From Pseudoxanthomonas yeongjuensis (GTDB taxonomy: Bacteria > Pseudomonadota > Gammaproteobacteria > Xanthomonadales > Xanthomonadaceae): a stretch of DNA of 64,000 nucleotides. Made by a program: the position numbers and the translations under genes. The notes under the pieces are model-generated. The model was given only the letters and a program-made list of their open reading frames with translations. It was not told the origin of the DNA and did not search any database. This document shows positions 17,013 through 26,400 of this stretch, in pieces. Position 1 is the first letter of the stretch, and every line of letters begins with the position of its first letter. The stretch is from NCBI RefSeq assembly GCF_010093345.1, contig NZ_PDWT01000001.1, positions 186,001 through 250,000 on the forward strand. The letters are read 5' to 3'.

Positions 17013-18827
17013 TCAATCGATGAACTGCAGGCGCGCCAGTTCCGCATACAGGCCGTCCTGGGCGATCAATTCCGCATGCGTGCCCTGGGCGACGATACGG
17101 CCGCGATCCATGACCACGATGCGGTCGGCCTTCAATACCGTCGAAAGCCGGTGCGCGATGACCAGCGTGGTGCGGCCTTCCATCAACCTTTCCAGCGCCT
17201 GCTGCACCGCTCGCTCGCTCTGCGCGTCCAATGCCGAGGTCGCCTCGTCCAGCAACAGGATCGGCGCGTCCTTCAACAGCGCGCGGGCGATGACGATGCG
17301 TTGCTGCTGGCCACCGGACAGGCGCGCGCCGCGTTCGCCGAGTTCGCTGGCGAAACCTTCGGGCAATTCGCGGATGAAATCGTCGGCTTCGGCCGATTCG
17401 GCTGCGGCCTGCAGTTCGGCATCGGTGGCATCGAGCCTGCCGTAGCGGATATTTTCGGCGGCGCTGGTGGCGAAGATCGTCGGTTGCTGCGGGACCAGGG
17501 CGATGCGTTCGCGCAGTTCGGCCGGGTCCAGTTCGCGCAGGTCCATGCCGTCGATGCGGATGTTGCCGGACTGCGCATCGTGGAAGCGCAACAACATCGA
17601 GAACACCGTGCTCTTGCCGGCGCCGGACGGGCCGACCAGGGCCACGGTTTCGCCCGGCTCGATCTGCAGGTCGAAGCCATCGAGCGCCGGCAGGTCCGGG
17701 CGCGAAGGGTAGTGGAAGACGACGTTGTCGAAGCGGATGTCGCCACGCAACGGCGACGGCAGGGAGCGTGGATGCGCGGGCGCGACGATGTCCGGGGTTT
17801 CCTGCAGCAGTTCGGTGATCCGGCCCATGCCGCCGGCCGAGCGTTGCAGGTCGTTCCACACTTCGGCCAGGGCACCGACCGAACCGCCGACGATCAGGGC
17901 GTAGACCACGAACTGGGCCAGCGTGCCCTTGCTCATGTCGCCGGAGATGACGTCGTGGGCGCCGGTCCACAGCATCAGCACGATCGCGCCGAATACCAGG
18001 GTGATCGCCGAGGCGGTGACGAAGGCCTGCGCGCGGATGCGCTTGCGCGCGGTGTCCACCGCGGTCGCGACCGCGCCGCCGAAGCGTTCGCGTTCGTAGG
18101 GTTCCCGCGCATGCGATTGCACCGTGCGTACTGCGCCGAGGGTTTCGCTGGCCAGGCTGTTGGCGTCCGCCACCCGGTCCTGGCTGGCCCGGGATATCTT
18201 CCCCAGGCGCCGGCTGCCGAGCACGATCGGCAACACCGCCGCCGGGATGCCGATCAGCGCGAACGAGGCCAGGCGCGGGCTGGTGACGAACAGCAGGACC
18301 AGGCCGCCGACCACGGTCACGCTGCTGCGCAGGGCCACCGACATGCTGGTGCTGACCACGTTGCGCAGCAGTTCGCTGTCGGCGGACAGGCGCGAGACCA
18401 GTTCGCCGCTGCGGGTGCGGTCGTGGAAACCGGCGCCGAGGCCGATCAGGTGGCCATAGAGTTTCTGGCGCAGGTCGGCGACGACCTTTTCGCCCAGCAG
18501 CGACACGAAATAGAAGCGCGTCGCACTGGCCAGGGCCAGTACCACGGCCACGCCGAACAGGGAAAGGAATGCCTGGTCGACATTGGTGCCGCTGGAAAAG
18601 CCCTGGTCGATGATCTGACGGACCGCCATCGGCAGGCTCAGGGTCGCGGCCGAGGCCACCGCCAAGGCGACCAGCCAGGCCGCGAACAGGCCGCTGTGCC
18701 GGCGCACGAACGGCCACAGGGCGCGCAGGCTGCCGAGCCTGGGTTTGGGCTTGGCGGCAGCGGGTTCAGCAACCGGGTCAGGTTTTGCGGCTGTCGCGTC
18801 GGAGGAATCAACGGCAGGAGAGGTCAT
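17013..18827 (-). CDS. ABC exporter, fused transmembrane and ATPase domains
   Basis: 604-residue half-transporter of the MsbA/ABCB type. A Pro/Ala-rich N-terminus is followed by six predicted transmembrane helices (about 40-330) and a nucleotide-binding domain (about 360-600). Walker A GPSGAGKST, signature LSGGQQQR, Walker B ILLLDEATSALD and H-loop IAHRLST are all intact. Substrate unknown; lipid or drug export is typical of the family. It is the last gene of the sigma/anti-sigma/YigZ operon and its ATG overlaps the stop of the YigZ gene (ATGA), so it is probably under control of that ECF sigma. Confidence 0.92.
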   Translation of the reverse strand: MTSPAVDSSDATAAKPDPVAEPAAAKPKPRLGSLRALWPFVRRHSGLFAAWLVALAVASAATLSLPMAVRQIIDQGFSSGTNVDQAFLSLFGVAVVLALASATRFYFVSLLGEKVVADLRQKLYGHLIGLGAGFHDRTRSGELVSRLSADSELLRNVVSTSMSVALRSSVTVVGGLVLLFVTSPRLASFALIGIPAAVLPIVLGSRRLGKISRASQDRVADANSLASETLGAVRTVQSHAREPYERERFGGAVATAVDTARKRIRAQAFVTASAITLVFGAIVLMLWTGAHDVISGDMSKGTLAQFVVYALIVGGSVGALAEVWNDLQRSAGGMGRITELLQETPDIVAPAHPRSLPSPLRGDIRFDNVVFHYPSRPDLPALDGFDLQIEPGETVALVGPSGAGKSTVFSMLLRFHDAQSGNIRIDGMDLRELDPAELRERIALVPQQPTIFATSAAENIRYGRLDATDAELQAAAESAEADDFIRELPEGFASELGERGARLSGGQQQRIVIARALLKDAPILLLDEATSALDAQSERAVQQALERLMEGRTTLVIAHRLSTVLKADRIVVMDRGRIVAQGTHAELIAQDGLYAELARLQFID

Positions 18828-19417
18828 TCGGCATCCGATTCGGCAAAGCGCACACGGTTACGGGTGGCGTCGCGCAGGTGGGTTTTCAAGGCGTCGAGCC
18901 GTGCCGTGGGCAGGCGCAGGCGCAAGATGACGCCGGTTTCGTGGAACTCCTCGCTCATTTTCTCGGCTGACCAGGATCCCATCGCGGCATGCACGCTGCC
19001 CAGGTCGTCGAACGAACAGGCGATCGTGGTTTCGCTCATGACCACCAAGGCCCGGCGCTCCGCGCGGCGTAGGCATTCGGTCGCCGCACCGCCATAGGCG
19101 CGGACCAGTCCGCCCGCGCCCAACTTGATGCCGCCATACCAGCGGGTGACCACGGCCACGACCTGGTCGTAGCCCTGGCCCTCGATCGCCGCCAGGATCG
19201 GCCGGCCGGCGGTACCGGAGGGTTCTCCGTCGTCGCTGGAACGGTATTCGGCGCCGATCCGGTAGGCCCAGCAATTATGGGTCGCTTCGGGATCGGAGAC
19301 TTGGGTGAGGAAGGCCAGGGCCGCTTCCGGTGAAGTGGCCGGTGCCGCCTGGACGATGAAGCGGCTGTGCTTGACCTCGAGAGCGTGCGTCGCGATTGCG
19401 GCCAAGGTGTCGCTCAT
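18824..19417 (-). CDS. yigZ: YigZ/IMPACT family protein
   Basis: 197 residues. The N-terminal UPF0029/IMPACT domain shows KHSRFI, THNCWAYRIG, SSDDGEPSGTAGRPI and the conserved VTRWYGGIKLGAGGLVRAYG; the C-terminal DUF1949-like half follows. The family is linked to translation regulation in eukaryotes (IMPACT); the bacterial role is not firmly known. Its ATG overlaps the stop of the anti-sigma gene (ATGA) and its stop overlaps the ABC exporter start (ATGA). Being locked inside a stress-sigma operon is not a position I would have predicted for it. Confidence 0.9.
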   Translation of the reverse strand: MSDTLAAIATHALEVKHSRFIVQAAPATSPEAALAFLTQVSDPEATHNCWAYRIGAEYRSSDDGEPSGTAGRPILAAIEGQGYDQVVAVVTRWYGGIKLGAGGLVRAYGGAATECLRRAERRALVVMSETTIACSFDDLGSVHAAMGSWSAEKMSEEFHETGVILRLRLPTARLDALKTHLRDATRNRVRFAESDAE

Positions 19418-20442
19418 TTTTCCAGCAGGGGTTCCAGGTCGCCCGGTACGGCTTCCTCCGGATGGTCCCGGACGAACAGCAGCAGGCTCCGTTTCGCCGC
19501 TTCGGCATCGCCCAGGCCATAGCGGGTGCGCACGCGCTCCAGCCATTCGTCCACCGGAAGCCGGGCATCGTCGGAGATCGGCACCTGCAGGTCGGTGCGC
19601 TGCAGGCGCGAGCCGGTGACTTCGACGCGATCCAGGCTGGTGCGATCCTGCGTGCCGGGTTCTTGCGCGCCGCGCTCCTGTTCGCGCAGGGCCGTGCTGG
19701 CCTTCGTCTCCGCGCGGGCAGCGCTTTGCTTCGCCGTTGTTGCACGGGTGGCGGAATAGCCGGCCGCTTCGTTCGCGGAAAGGCTCACTGCAACGGCCGC
19801 ATCGTGTGGATCGGGTGCGAACGCCGCCGGCGATTCAGTGGCAGGTTCAGGTGCGGCCATGACCGGAGCAGGCGGGGCGGGAGGTGGCGGCACCGCACCG
19901 AGGGAACGAAGACGATCGCCACCCTGCGTCTGGCGCTGGACCGGTGGGGCTTGCGGTGGACGGACCGTGCGCCGGGGCGGCGGCATCGACGTCGCGCGCG
20001 GCGGCGCGGTTTTCGCGGCCGGAGGTGGTGGCGGAGGTGCGGGCATCGGAATCTCCGCCGCTACTGCCGAGTCCTGCGCCACTGCGTCTGCATGCGGAAG
20101 TGGTGGCGATGCGGGTTCAGCGGCGGGTTCCGCTTCGGTCTGCGTCATCATTTCCGCCGCCACGGGCCCGGGCGCCTCGGACGACGCGGTCGCCACTGGC
20201 TGCACCGGGCGCAGCTGCCAGGCGATGCCCACGGCCAGGACCATCGAAGCGGCCAGGCCGATCGCCACCGGCCAGCGTGGTTTGTACGCGCGTTGCGGCT
20301 TGCCGGCCACCGCGGCATGCGCGGCGGCCAGGATCTTCGCATCCAGCGTGGTTGGAGGTTCCCCATGCGGGCCCGTGCGCGCGATGAGCTGGGCCAGCTC
20401 GCGCTCTTCCTGGGTCAGGGGTTCCGAAGGGTGGCGGTTCAT
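19414..20442 (-). CDS. anti-sigma-factor-like membrane protein with VEVTGSR motif
   Basis: 342 residues. The N-terminal cytoplasmic part (1-52) is followed by one transmembrane helix (about 57-75), a long Pro/Ala-rich periplasmic linker (about 85-240) and a C-terminal helical segment (about 295-340: WLERVRTRYGLGDAEAAKRS) resembling those in Xanthomonadaceae anti-sigma proteins. It lies directly downstream of an ECF sigma gene with an ATGA overlap, which supports the role. Residues 270-279 (LDRVEVTGSR) match the start of TonB-receptor plug domains, which is odd in this context. No zinc HxxxCxxC motif is visible. Confidence 0.7.
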   Translation of the reverse strand: MNRHPSEPLTQEERELAQLIARTGPHGEPPTTLDAKILAAAHAAVAGKPQRAYKPRWPVAIGLAASMVLAVGIAWQLRPVQPVATASSEAPGPVAAEMMTQTEAEPAAEPASPPLPHADAVAQDSAVAAEIPMPAPPPPPPAAKTAPPRATSMPPPRRTVRPPQAPPVQRQTQGGDRLRSLGAVPPPPAPPAPVMAAPEPATESPAAFAPDPHDAAVAVSLSANEAAGYSATRATTAKQSAARAETKASTALREQERGAQEPGTQDRTSLDRVEVTGSRLQRTDLQVPISDDARLPVDEWLERVRTRYGLGDAEAAKRSLLLFVRDHPEEAVPGDLEPLLEK

Positions 20443-20993
20443 TCGTTCAGTCTCGTGCGCAACTTGTCCATCGCGTAGCGCAACCGCGATTTGACCGTTT
20501 CCCGGCCTACACCGGTGATCTGACCGATTTCCTCGAGCGACAGTTCCTGTTCCAGGCGTAGCTGCAGGACCTCTCGCTGGTCTTCGGGCAGTTCGGCCAG
20601 GGCCAGTTGCAGGCGCCGCCGTTGCTCGAATTCGGAAAGATTGCGCTCCGGGGTGTCCGGGTCGGGGATCCTCGCGGCGCGTTCATCGCCATCAACGGGT
20701 GCCGGCGGGCGGTGCTTGAGCGCGCGCCAGTGGTCGGTGAGGCGATTGTGCGCGATCCGGAACAGCCAGGTGGTGAAAGCCGCTTCAGGCTTCCAGCCTT
20801 CACGTGCGGTGATCACGCGTTGCCAGCTGTCCTGGAAAAGCTCGTCGGCCAGCGCGGGGTCGCGGACCTGGCGCAGCAGGTAGCGATACAGGCGGTTGCG
20901 GTGGCGCGAATACAACTGCTCGAAAGCGCTCGTGTCGCCAGCGGCATAGGCCAGCATCAGGGCTTCGTCGGCGATTTCCGCGGAATCGTTCAC
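20439..20993 (-). CDS. ECF RNA polymerase sigma factor
   Basis: 184 residues. Region 2 (about 14-85) contains FEQLYSRHRNRLYRYLLRQ and DELFQDSWQRV; region 4 (about 125-180) contains LPEDQREVLQLRLEQELSLEEIGQITG, the sigma-70 type helix-turn-helix. A GTG start at 20993 is most likely; the frame extends further upstream but that part lacks homology. The stop overlaps the ATG of the anti-sigma gene (ATGA). It probably drives its own operon, including YigZ and the ABC exporter. The inducing signal is unknown. Confidence 0.9.
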   Translation of the reverse strand: MNDSAEIADEALMLAYAAGDTSAFEQLYSRHRNRLYRYLLRQVRDPALADELFQDSWQRVITAREGWKPEAAFTTWLFRIAHNRLTDHWRALKHRPPAPVDGDERAARIPDPDTPERNLSEFEQRRRLQLALAELPEDQREVLQLRLEQELSLEEIGQITGVGRETVKSRLRYAMDKLRTRLNE

Positions 20994-21216
20994 CCTGACA
21001 AGCGTACGGCCTCGGCCCCGATCCGCATAGCCGTGCCGGCGCTTGCCGACTGGCCGCAGACGCCGGTTTACCGCGTATAGACAGGAAACAGGTGCAAAAA
21101 CCGGAGGGGGCATGGCGCGGCGCATGTAACCTGCTAACGTCCCCGTGGCGGAGATGGGGTTTCCGCCCGCGATGGCTTCCGGTATATCGCATCAACGAAT
21201 TCAACCTGGGGAATCC

Positions 21217-24192
21217 GTGCACTTGCCGAATACCGAAGCTGCGGAAATCCCGTCTCCTGTCCAGATCGCGACCCCGGACCAGGAGCCTGCGGACGTGGCC
21301 AGATCGCCGACCGAGCAGATCGTGGCCGTCCTGTCAGGGTTGCTGCCGAACAAAGCGTCCGTGGCGGTTTGCTGGCGCGACTGGGCCCTGGGTAGTGGCA
21401 GTGCGTTGTCCGCGGGCGGAAGCCAGGCGTTGCGCAAGCGCGCCGAGCTTGCGCTATCCGATCTTGAGGCGGCACGTCCGGATGCGGCGTGCGACGAGCA
21501 GGAGTGGCTGGTCCACGCCTGGGACAACGTCGATGGCAATGCGCGCATGGCGGTCGCGGCGAGCTTGCCGCAGACCGTGGCCAGCGCCGAACGCGAGTCC
21601 TGGCTGGCGCTGGCCAAGACCCTGCTGGTGTCCACCCTGGACGCCTCGCGGGCGCAGGCGCGCATCGTTTCCCTGGAAAAATCCAAGCGCCTGCAGCAGG
21701 CCCTGTACGAAATCGCCGACCTGGCCAGCGCCGACCTGGAAATGCCGGAGATGCTGCGCCGGATCCATGTGGTGGTGGGCTCGCTGATGTACGCCGACAA
21801 CTGCTACATCGTGCTTTACGACGACCAGCGCCGCAGCGTGCGCTTCCTGCACTTCGTCGACCAGCGCGATCCCTATGTCGCCGACCCCGATCGCGAATTC
21901 ACCGAGGAGGAAATGCCCAACAGCATGACCTTCGCCTTGCTGCGCCACGGCCAGCCGGTGCGCGGGCCTTCGACCGTGATCCGGCAGAAGCTCGGCGTGG
22001 TCCCGGACGCGAGCCACGGCCCCGACAGCCTGGACTGGATGGGTGTGCCGATGCGCCGCGAGGATCGCGTCTGCGGCGCGATCGTGGTGCAAAGCTACGA
22101 CACCCCGGCCAGCTACACGGACGAGGACCGGGCCCTGCTGGGTTATGTCGCCCAGCACATCCTGACGGCGCTGGACCGCAAGCACGCGCACGTGGACCTG
22201 GAACGCCGCATCGAGGCGCGTACCCACGAACTGCAGCGCGCCAACCGCGAGCTGCAGGCCGAGGTGCTGGAACGCAAGCGCGCGGAGAAGCTGCAGCGTG
22301 CCTTGTTCCGCATCGCCGAACTGGCCATCACCTCGGAAAGCCTGGAGCGCTTCTACGCCGACGTGCACGCGGTGGTGGACGAACTGATCTACGCGCGGAA
22401 TTTCTACATCGCCCTGCTGTCCGACGATGGCGAGCGTCTGGACTTCCCGTATTCGATCGACGAACGCGACCCGATGCGGCTGTCGCGCAAGCTGACCAAC
22501 GGCCTGACCGAACACGTCCTGTCCAGCCGCCAGCCCCTGCTGGCCGATCGCGGCAGGCTGGTGGAGCTCGGCCTGCAGGGCAAGGTCCACGAATACGGCC
22601 CGCACGCCTACAGCTGGCTGGGCGTGCCCTTGTTCCGCGACGAGGAAGTGGTCGGCGTACTCGCCGTGCAGAGCTATTCGCCCGATGTCAGTTTCAGCCC
22701 GTACGACCAGAGCCTGCTGACCTTCGTGGCCCACAACATCGGCAACGGCCTGGCCCGGCAACGCGCCCAGGAACACCTGCGCGTGGCCCATGCCGAACTG
22801 GAGCGCAGGGTCGATGCGCGTACCCACGAGCTTGCCGAAGCCAATTCCAAGCTGATGGCGCAGATCGGCGAGCGCTTGCGCGCCGAGCAGCGCCTCACCC
22901 ACCAGGCCACCCACGACGGGCTGACCGGATTGCCCAATCGGCCGCACCTGCTCGACCGGCTTTCGGCCGCGATCGACCGCGCCCGCCATGGCGATGGCCA
23001 GGAGTTCGCGGTGCTGTTCCTGGACCTTGATCGCTTCAAGCTGGTCAACGACAGCATCGGCCATGCCGCGGGCGACGAGTTGCTGGTCGAAGTCGCGCGT
23101 CGCATCACTTCCATGGTCCGCAGCAACGACGTGGTTTCGCGCCTGGGTGGCGACGAGTTCGCGGTCCTGATCGAATACACCGATGGCCTGGACAGCGCAC
23201 GCGAGCTTTCCCAGCGCATCCTTTCGGTGCTGGGACGGCCGATGTGGGTAGCGGGGCGCGAACTGTTCCCGTCCGCCAGCCTCGGCATCGCCGCCTGGCA
23301 TCCGCGTTACCGCAACGGCGAGGAGCTGCTGCGCGACGCCGATGCCGCGATGTACCGCGCCAAGGCGCAGGGACGCGATTGCTATGCCGTGTTCGACGAA
23401 CCGATGCGCGAAGCGGCGATGCAGAGCCTGGACCTGGAGGCCGACCTGCGCCGGGCCATCAACAACCACGATTTCCTGCCGTTCTACCAGCCCATCGTCC
23501 GCCTGGAGGATGGGGCGGTGATCGGCCACGAAGCCCTGTTGCGCTGGCAGCACGAACGCCGCGGCCTGCTGCTGCCGGCCGAGTTCATCAGCCTGGGCGA
23601 GGACAGCGGCCTGATCGAACAGGTCGACTGGCTGCTGTACGAACAGGTGGTGGCGCAGCTGGCGCGCGGCGGCGAAGGCTATATCTCGGTCAACGTCTCG
23701 CCACGGCATTTCCGTTCGCCCGATTTCGCCGATCGCCTGCTGTCGATGTTCGATGCGGTCGGCGCCGATCCTTCGCGGATGCGCGTGGAGATAACCGAAG
23801 TGGCGCTGCTCGACGACGCTCCGCGCACCTTGCGCACCCTGCGTACGTTGCGCCAGCACGGCATCCTGGCCCAGCTGGACGATTTCGGCACCGGCTTTTC
23901 TGCGCTGTCCTATCTGCATCGCTTCCCGATCTCGGTGCTCAAGATCGACCGCAGTTTCATCTCCGGCATCGGTAGCGAAGGGCGGCCGGAAAGCCTGGCC
24001 CTGGTGCGCGCGATCCTTGCGCTGGCCAGTACCCTGGGCATCGACACCATCGCCGAAGGCGTGGAGACGCAAGAGCAGAAGCAGGCCCTGATCGACCTCG
24101 GCTGCAGCCTCGGCCAGGGATACCTGCTTGGCCGGCCGGCACCGCAGATGGGCGGCCTGCCGGCAGCGCCGCTGTATCCCAACTGGGATTGA
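21217..24192 (+). CDS. GAF-GAF-GGDEF-EAL cyclic di-GMP enzyme
   Basis: About 991 residues. Two GAF sensor domains (about 165-320 and 361-518) are each followed by a coiled-coil linker with the repeated RVDARTHEL/RIEARTHEL pattern. The GGDEF domain (about 565-725) has an intact GGDEF active site near 643 and an upstream RxxD inhibitory site (RSND). The EAL domain (about 740-985) keeps EAL, VEITE, DDFGTG, KIDRSF and EGVE residues, so both synthesis and breakdown of c-di-GMP look possible. No transmembrane helix is evident, so it should be cytosolic. GTG 21217 follows GGGGA at good spacing; an earlier GTG at 21145 is in frame. Confidence 0.92.
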   Translation: MHLPNTEAAEIPSPVQIATPDQEPADVARSPTEQIVAVLSGLLPNKASVAVCWRDWALGSGSALSAGGSQALRKRAELALSDLEAARPDAACDEQEWLVHAWDNVDGNARMAVAASLPQTVASAERESWLALAKTLLVSTLDASRAQARIVSLEKSKRLQQALYEIADLASADLEMPEMLRRIHVVVGSLMYADNCYIVLYDDQRRSVRFLHFVDQRDPYVADPDREFTEEEMPNSMTFALLRHGQPVRGPSTVIRQKLGVVPDASHGPDSLDWMGVPMRREDRVCGAIVVQSYDTPASYTDEDRALLGYVAQHILTALDRKHAHVDLERRIEARTHELQRANRELQAEVLERKRAEKLQRALFRIAELAITSESLERFYADVHAVVDELIYARNFYIALLSDDGERLDFPYSIDERDPMRLSRKLTNGLTEHVLSSRQPLLADRGRLVELGLQGKVHEYGPHAYSWLGVPLFRDEEVVGVLAVQSYSPDVSFSPYDQSLLTFVAHNIGNGLARQRAQEHLRVAHAELERRVDARTHELAEANSKLMAQIGERLRAEQRLTHQATHDGLTGLPNRPHLLDRLSAAIDRARHGDGQEFAVLFLDLDRFKLVNDSIGHAAGDELLVEVARRITSMVRSNDVVSRLGGDEFAVLIEYTDGLDSARELSQRILSVLGRPMWVAGRELFPSASLGIAAWHPRYRNGEELLRDADAAMYRAKAQGRDCYAVFDEPMREAAMQSLDLEADLRRAINNHDFLPFYQPIVRLEDGAVIGHEALLRWQHERRGLLLPAEFISLGEDSGLIEQVDWLLYEQVVAQLARGGEGYISVNVSPRHFRSPDFADRLLSMFDAVGADPSRMRVEITEVALLDDAPRTLRTLRTLRQHGILAQLDDFGTGFSALSYLHRFPISVLKIDRSFISGIGSEGRPESLALVRAILALASTLGIDTIAEGVETQEQKQALIDLGCSLGQGYLLGRPAPQMGGLPAAPLYPNWD

Positions 24193-24202
24193 ACCGACCG
24201 GT

Positions 24203-24523
24203 GTAGGAGCGGGCCTTGCCCGCGATGCTCTTGCGCGATCTGGTCGAAGGGCATCGCGCCCAAGGGGCGCTCCTACACCCACACCGTAGGAGCGGGCCTT
24301 GCCCGCGATGCTCTTGCGATCTGGCCGAAGGGCATCGCCCAAGGGGCGCTCCTACACCCACACCGTAGGAGCGGGCCTTGCCCGCGATGCTCTCTTGCGC
24401 GATCTGGTCGAAGGGCATCGCGCCCAAGGGGCGCTCCTACACCCACACCGTAGGAGCAGGCCTTGCCTGCGATGCTCTTGCGCGGTCTGGCCGAAGGGCA
24501 TCGCGCCCAAGGGGCGCTCCTAC
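24203..24523. repeat. four-copy tandem array of composite GTAG REP-like units
   Basis: Copies start at 24203, 24286, 24365 and 24450 (74-85 bp each). Every copy begins GTAGGAGCGGGCCTTGCCC, has an inner AAGGGCATCGC, and ends GCCCAAGGGGCGCTCCTAC; the first three are followed by the linker ACCCACACC. It fills the gap between two convergent genes. Not a CRISPR array: the units are palindromic, abut each other and have no unique spacers. Confidence 0.9.
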
Positions 24524-24545
24524 GGAGGAACCCATTGCGGCTGGA

Positions 24546-26318
24546 TCATTCGCCGGCGATCACCTGGGGCTTGCTGTCGTTGGCGACGATCCGCCGGCCT
24601 CGATCGACCAGGTCCACGAACTCCCGGCGCAATCCGTAGCGATCGCCGCCTTCGGCATCGCGCGCGGCTTTGGCGACATCGATCCAGTTCCATCCATCGA
24701 CATGGGTGCCGCCGCGCAGCAGGTCCGCGTATGCCGCTACCGCGCTGGCGAAGCGGAACGATTCGCCGGGACGGGAGGTCAGCGATGAAGCCAGGATCGG
24801 ATTCTCGATCAGGCGGCTGCTGTCGTTGCCCGGCAGCTTGTAGCGCAGGCGCAGGTGGGCGAGTTCCCCCTTGCCCTGGCCGGCAAGGCTCTTTTCCTTG
24901 CCGTAGCGCAGGGCCGGCAGTCGCTCTGCGCCGGAACCGACCGGTGTGATCTCGTACAACGCGGTGACCTCGTGGCCCGCGCCGATGTCGCCGGCATCGA
25001 CCTTGTCGTTGGCGAAATCCTCACGAGCGAGCAGACGGTTTTCGTAACCGATCAACCGGTATTCCGACACCTGCGCCGGGTTGAACTCGACCTGGATCTT
25101 GACGTCGCGGGCGATGGTCAGCAACGTGGCCTGCATTTCCTCCACCAGCACCTTGCGCGCTTCCTGCGGGGTGTCGATGTAGGCATGGTTGCCGTCGCCT
25201 ACGTCGGCAAGGCGTTCGGCCATCGCGTCGTTGTAGTTGCCCTGGCCGAAGCCGAGCGTGGTCAATGCGATGCCCGACTTGCGTTGATCGCCGACCAGCG
25301 TTTCCAGTGTTTCCTGGCTGACCGTGCCGACGTTGAAATCGCCATCGGTGGCCAGGATCACGCGGTTGACGCCATTCTTCATATAAGCCTTTTCCGCCAT
25401 GTCGTAAGCCAGGCGGATGCCGTCGCCGCCGTTGGTGCTGCCGCCGGCTTGCAAGCGGTCCAGAGCGCCCAGGATTTCGTCGTGGCGATCGCCCGGGGTC
25501 GGCGGCAACACCAGTCCGGCGGAACCGGCGTAGACGACGATCGAGACGCGATCCTGCTCGCGCAATTGCGGCACCAGCATCGAGAACGCCTGTTTCAGCA
25601 GCGGCAGTTTGTCGGGCGAATCCATCGAGCCGGAGGTGTCGATCAGGAACACCAGATTCGAAGGCGGCAGCGTGGCCTTGGGCACGTCGTAACCCTTGAT
25701 CCCGATCATCAGCAGCTGTCGTTGCGGATTCCACGGCGCGGCCGCAAGTTCGGTGGTGACGCGGAAGGGGATATCGCGGTTGACCGGGGCCGGATGCCCG
25801 TAGCTGAAATAGTTGATGAACTCTTCGGAACGCACCGAATCGGCGGGTGGGCGGACGCCGTCGCGCAGCATGCGGCGCACATTGCTGTAGCTGCCGGTAT
25901 CGACATCGACGGAAAAGGTGGAGACCGGCTCCTCGCTGGCGCGATGCACCGGGTTATCGGTGCGCTGTTCGTATTTCTCGGTATCGACGGGCTGTTGCTG
26001 GACATAAACCGGCGCGGTCGCGGCATAACCATCGGCCGCGCTGGCGGCGTAGGCCATCAATGCGGCCGGCGGTGGTGCGGGCGGTGCGTAAGCGGACTTG
26101 GCCTGGGCGGAGGCGCGCAACTGGCTGCGTTCCATTTCCGCTCGTTTCATGTGGGCGCCGGTGACTTCGACTCGATCCAGTGTGCCGGCTTCCTGGCGTA
26201 CAGGAGTGTCGGCAGGCGCTTCCGCAGTGCTCTCGGGGCTGGACTTGCAGCCGGCGATGGCGGCGAGGGCGATCAGGCTGGCGGTGAACAGGGCGGTGCG
26301 GGGCAGGTGGCGTTGCAT
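24546..26318 (-). CDS. YfbK-like von Willebrand factor A lipoprotein
   Basis: 590 residues. Signal peptide with lipobox ending at Cys24 (AAIAGC). An N-terminal VWA-associated region follows (FSVDVDTGSYSNVRRMLRDGVRPP, about 140-165), then a VWA domain with the MIDAS motif DTSGS (about 225-229), and a C-terminal DUF3520-type region. Residues 47-62 (LDRVEVTGAHMKRAEM) match the plug start of the TonB receptor in this window. It is an exported, probably membrane-anchored metal-dependent adhesion-type protein; its partner is unknown. GGGAGAA precedes the ATG. Confidence 0.87.
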   Translation of the reverse strand: MQRHLPRTALFTASLIALAAIAGCKSSPESTAEAPADTPVRQEAGTLDRVEVTGAHMKRAEMERSQLRASAQAKSAYAPPAPPPAALMAYAASAADGYAATAPVYVQQQPVDTEKYEQRTDNPVHRASEEPVSTFSVDVDTGSYSNVRRMLRDGVRPPADSVRSEEFINYFSYGHPAPVNRDIPFRVTTELAAAPWNPQRQLLMIGIKGYDVPKATLPPSNLVFLIDTSGSMDSPDKLPLLKQAFSMLVPQLREQDRVSIVVYAGSAGLVLPPTPGDRHDEILGALDRLQAGGSTNGGDGIRLAYDMAEKAYMKNGVNRVILATDGDFNVGTVSQETLETLVGDQRKSGIALTTLGFGQGNYNDAMAERLADVGDGNHAYIDTPQEARKVLVEEMQATLLTIARDVKIQVEFNPAQVSEYRLIGYENRLLAREDFANDKVDAGDIGAGHEVTALYEITPVGSGAERLPALRYGKEKSLAGQGKGELAHLRLRYKLPGNDSSRLIENPILASSLTSRPGESFRFASAVAAYADLLRGGTHVDGWNWIDVAKAARDAEGGDRYGLRREFVDLVDRGRRIVANDSKPQVIAGE

Positions 26319-26400
26319 GGTGGTTCTCCCGTGGTGGTCGGGAGGGTTGAACGCGCCATGTTCCGAGGTGGGGTTAAGCGATTTCCGAATGGCGAACGGC

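Noticed and set aside
16911-19097. 728-residue plus-strand open frame
   Set aside because: Opposite strand of the ABC exporter, whose Walker and signature motifs are intact; also begins inside a repeat.
24203-24523. Regular repeats considered as a CRISPR array
   Set aside because: Units are palindromic, of two subtypes, directly joined and without unique spacers; no cas gene is nearby.
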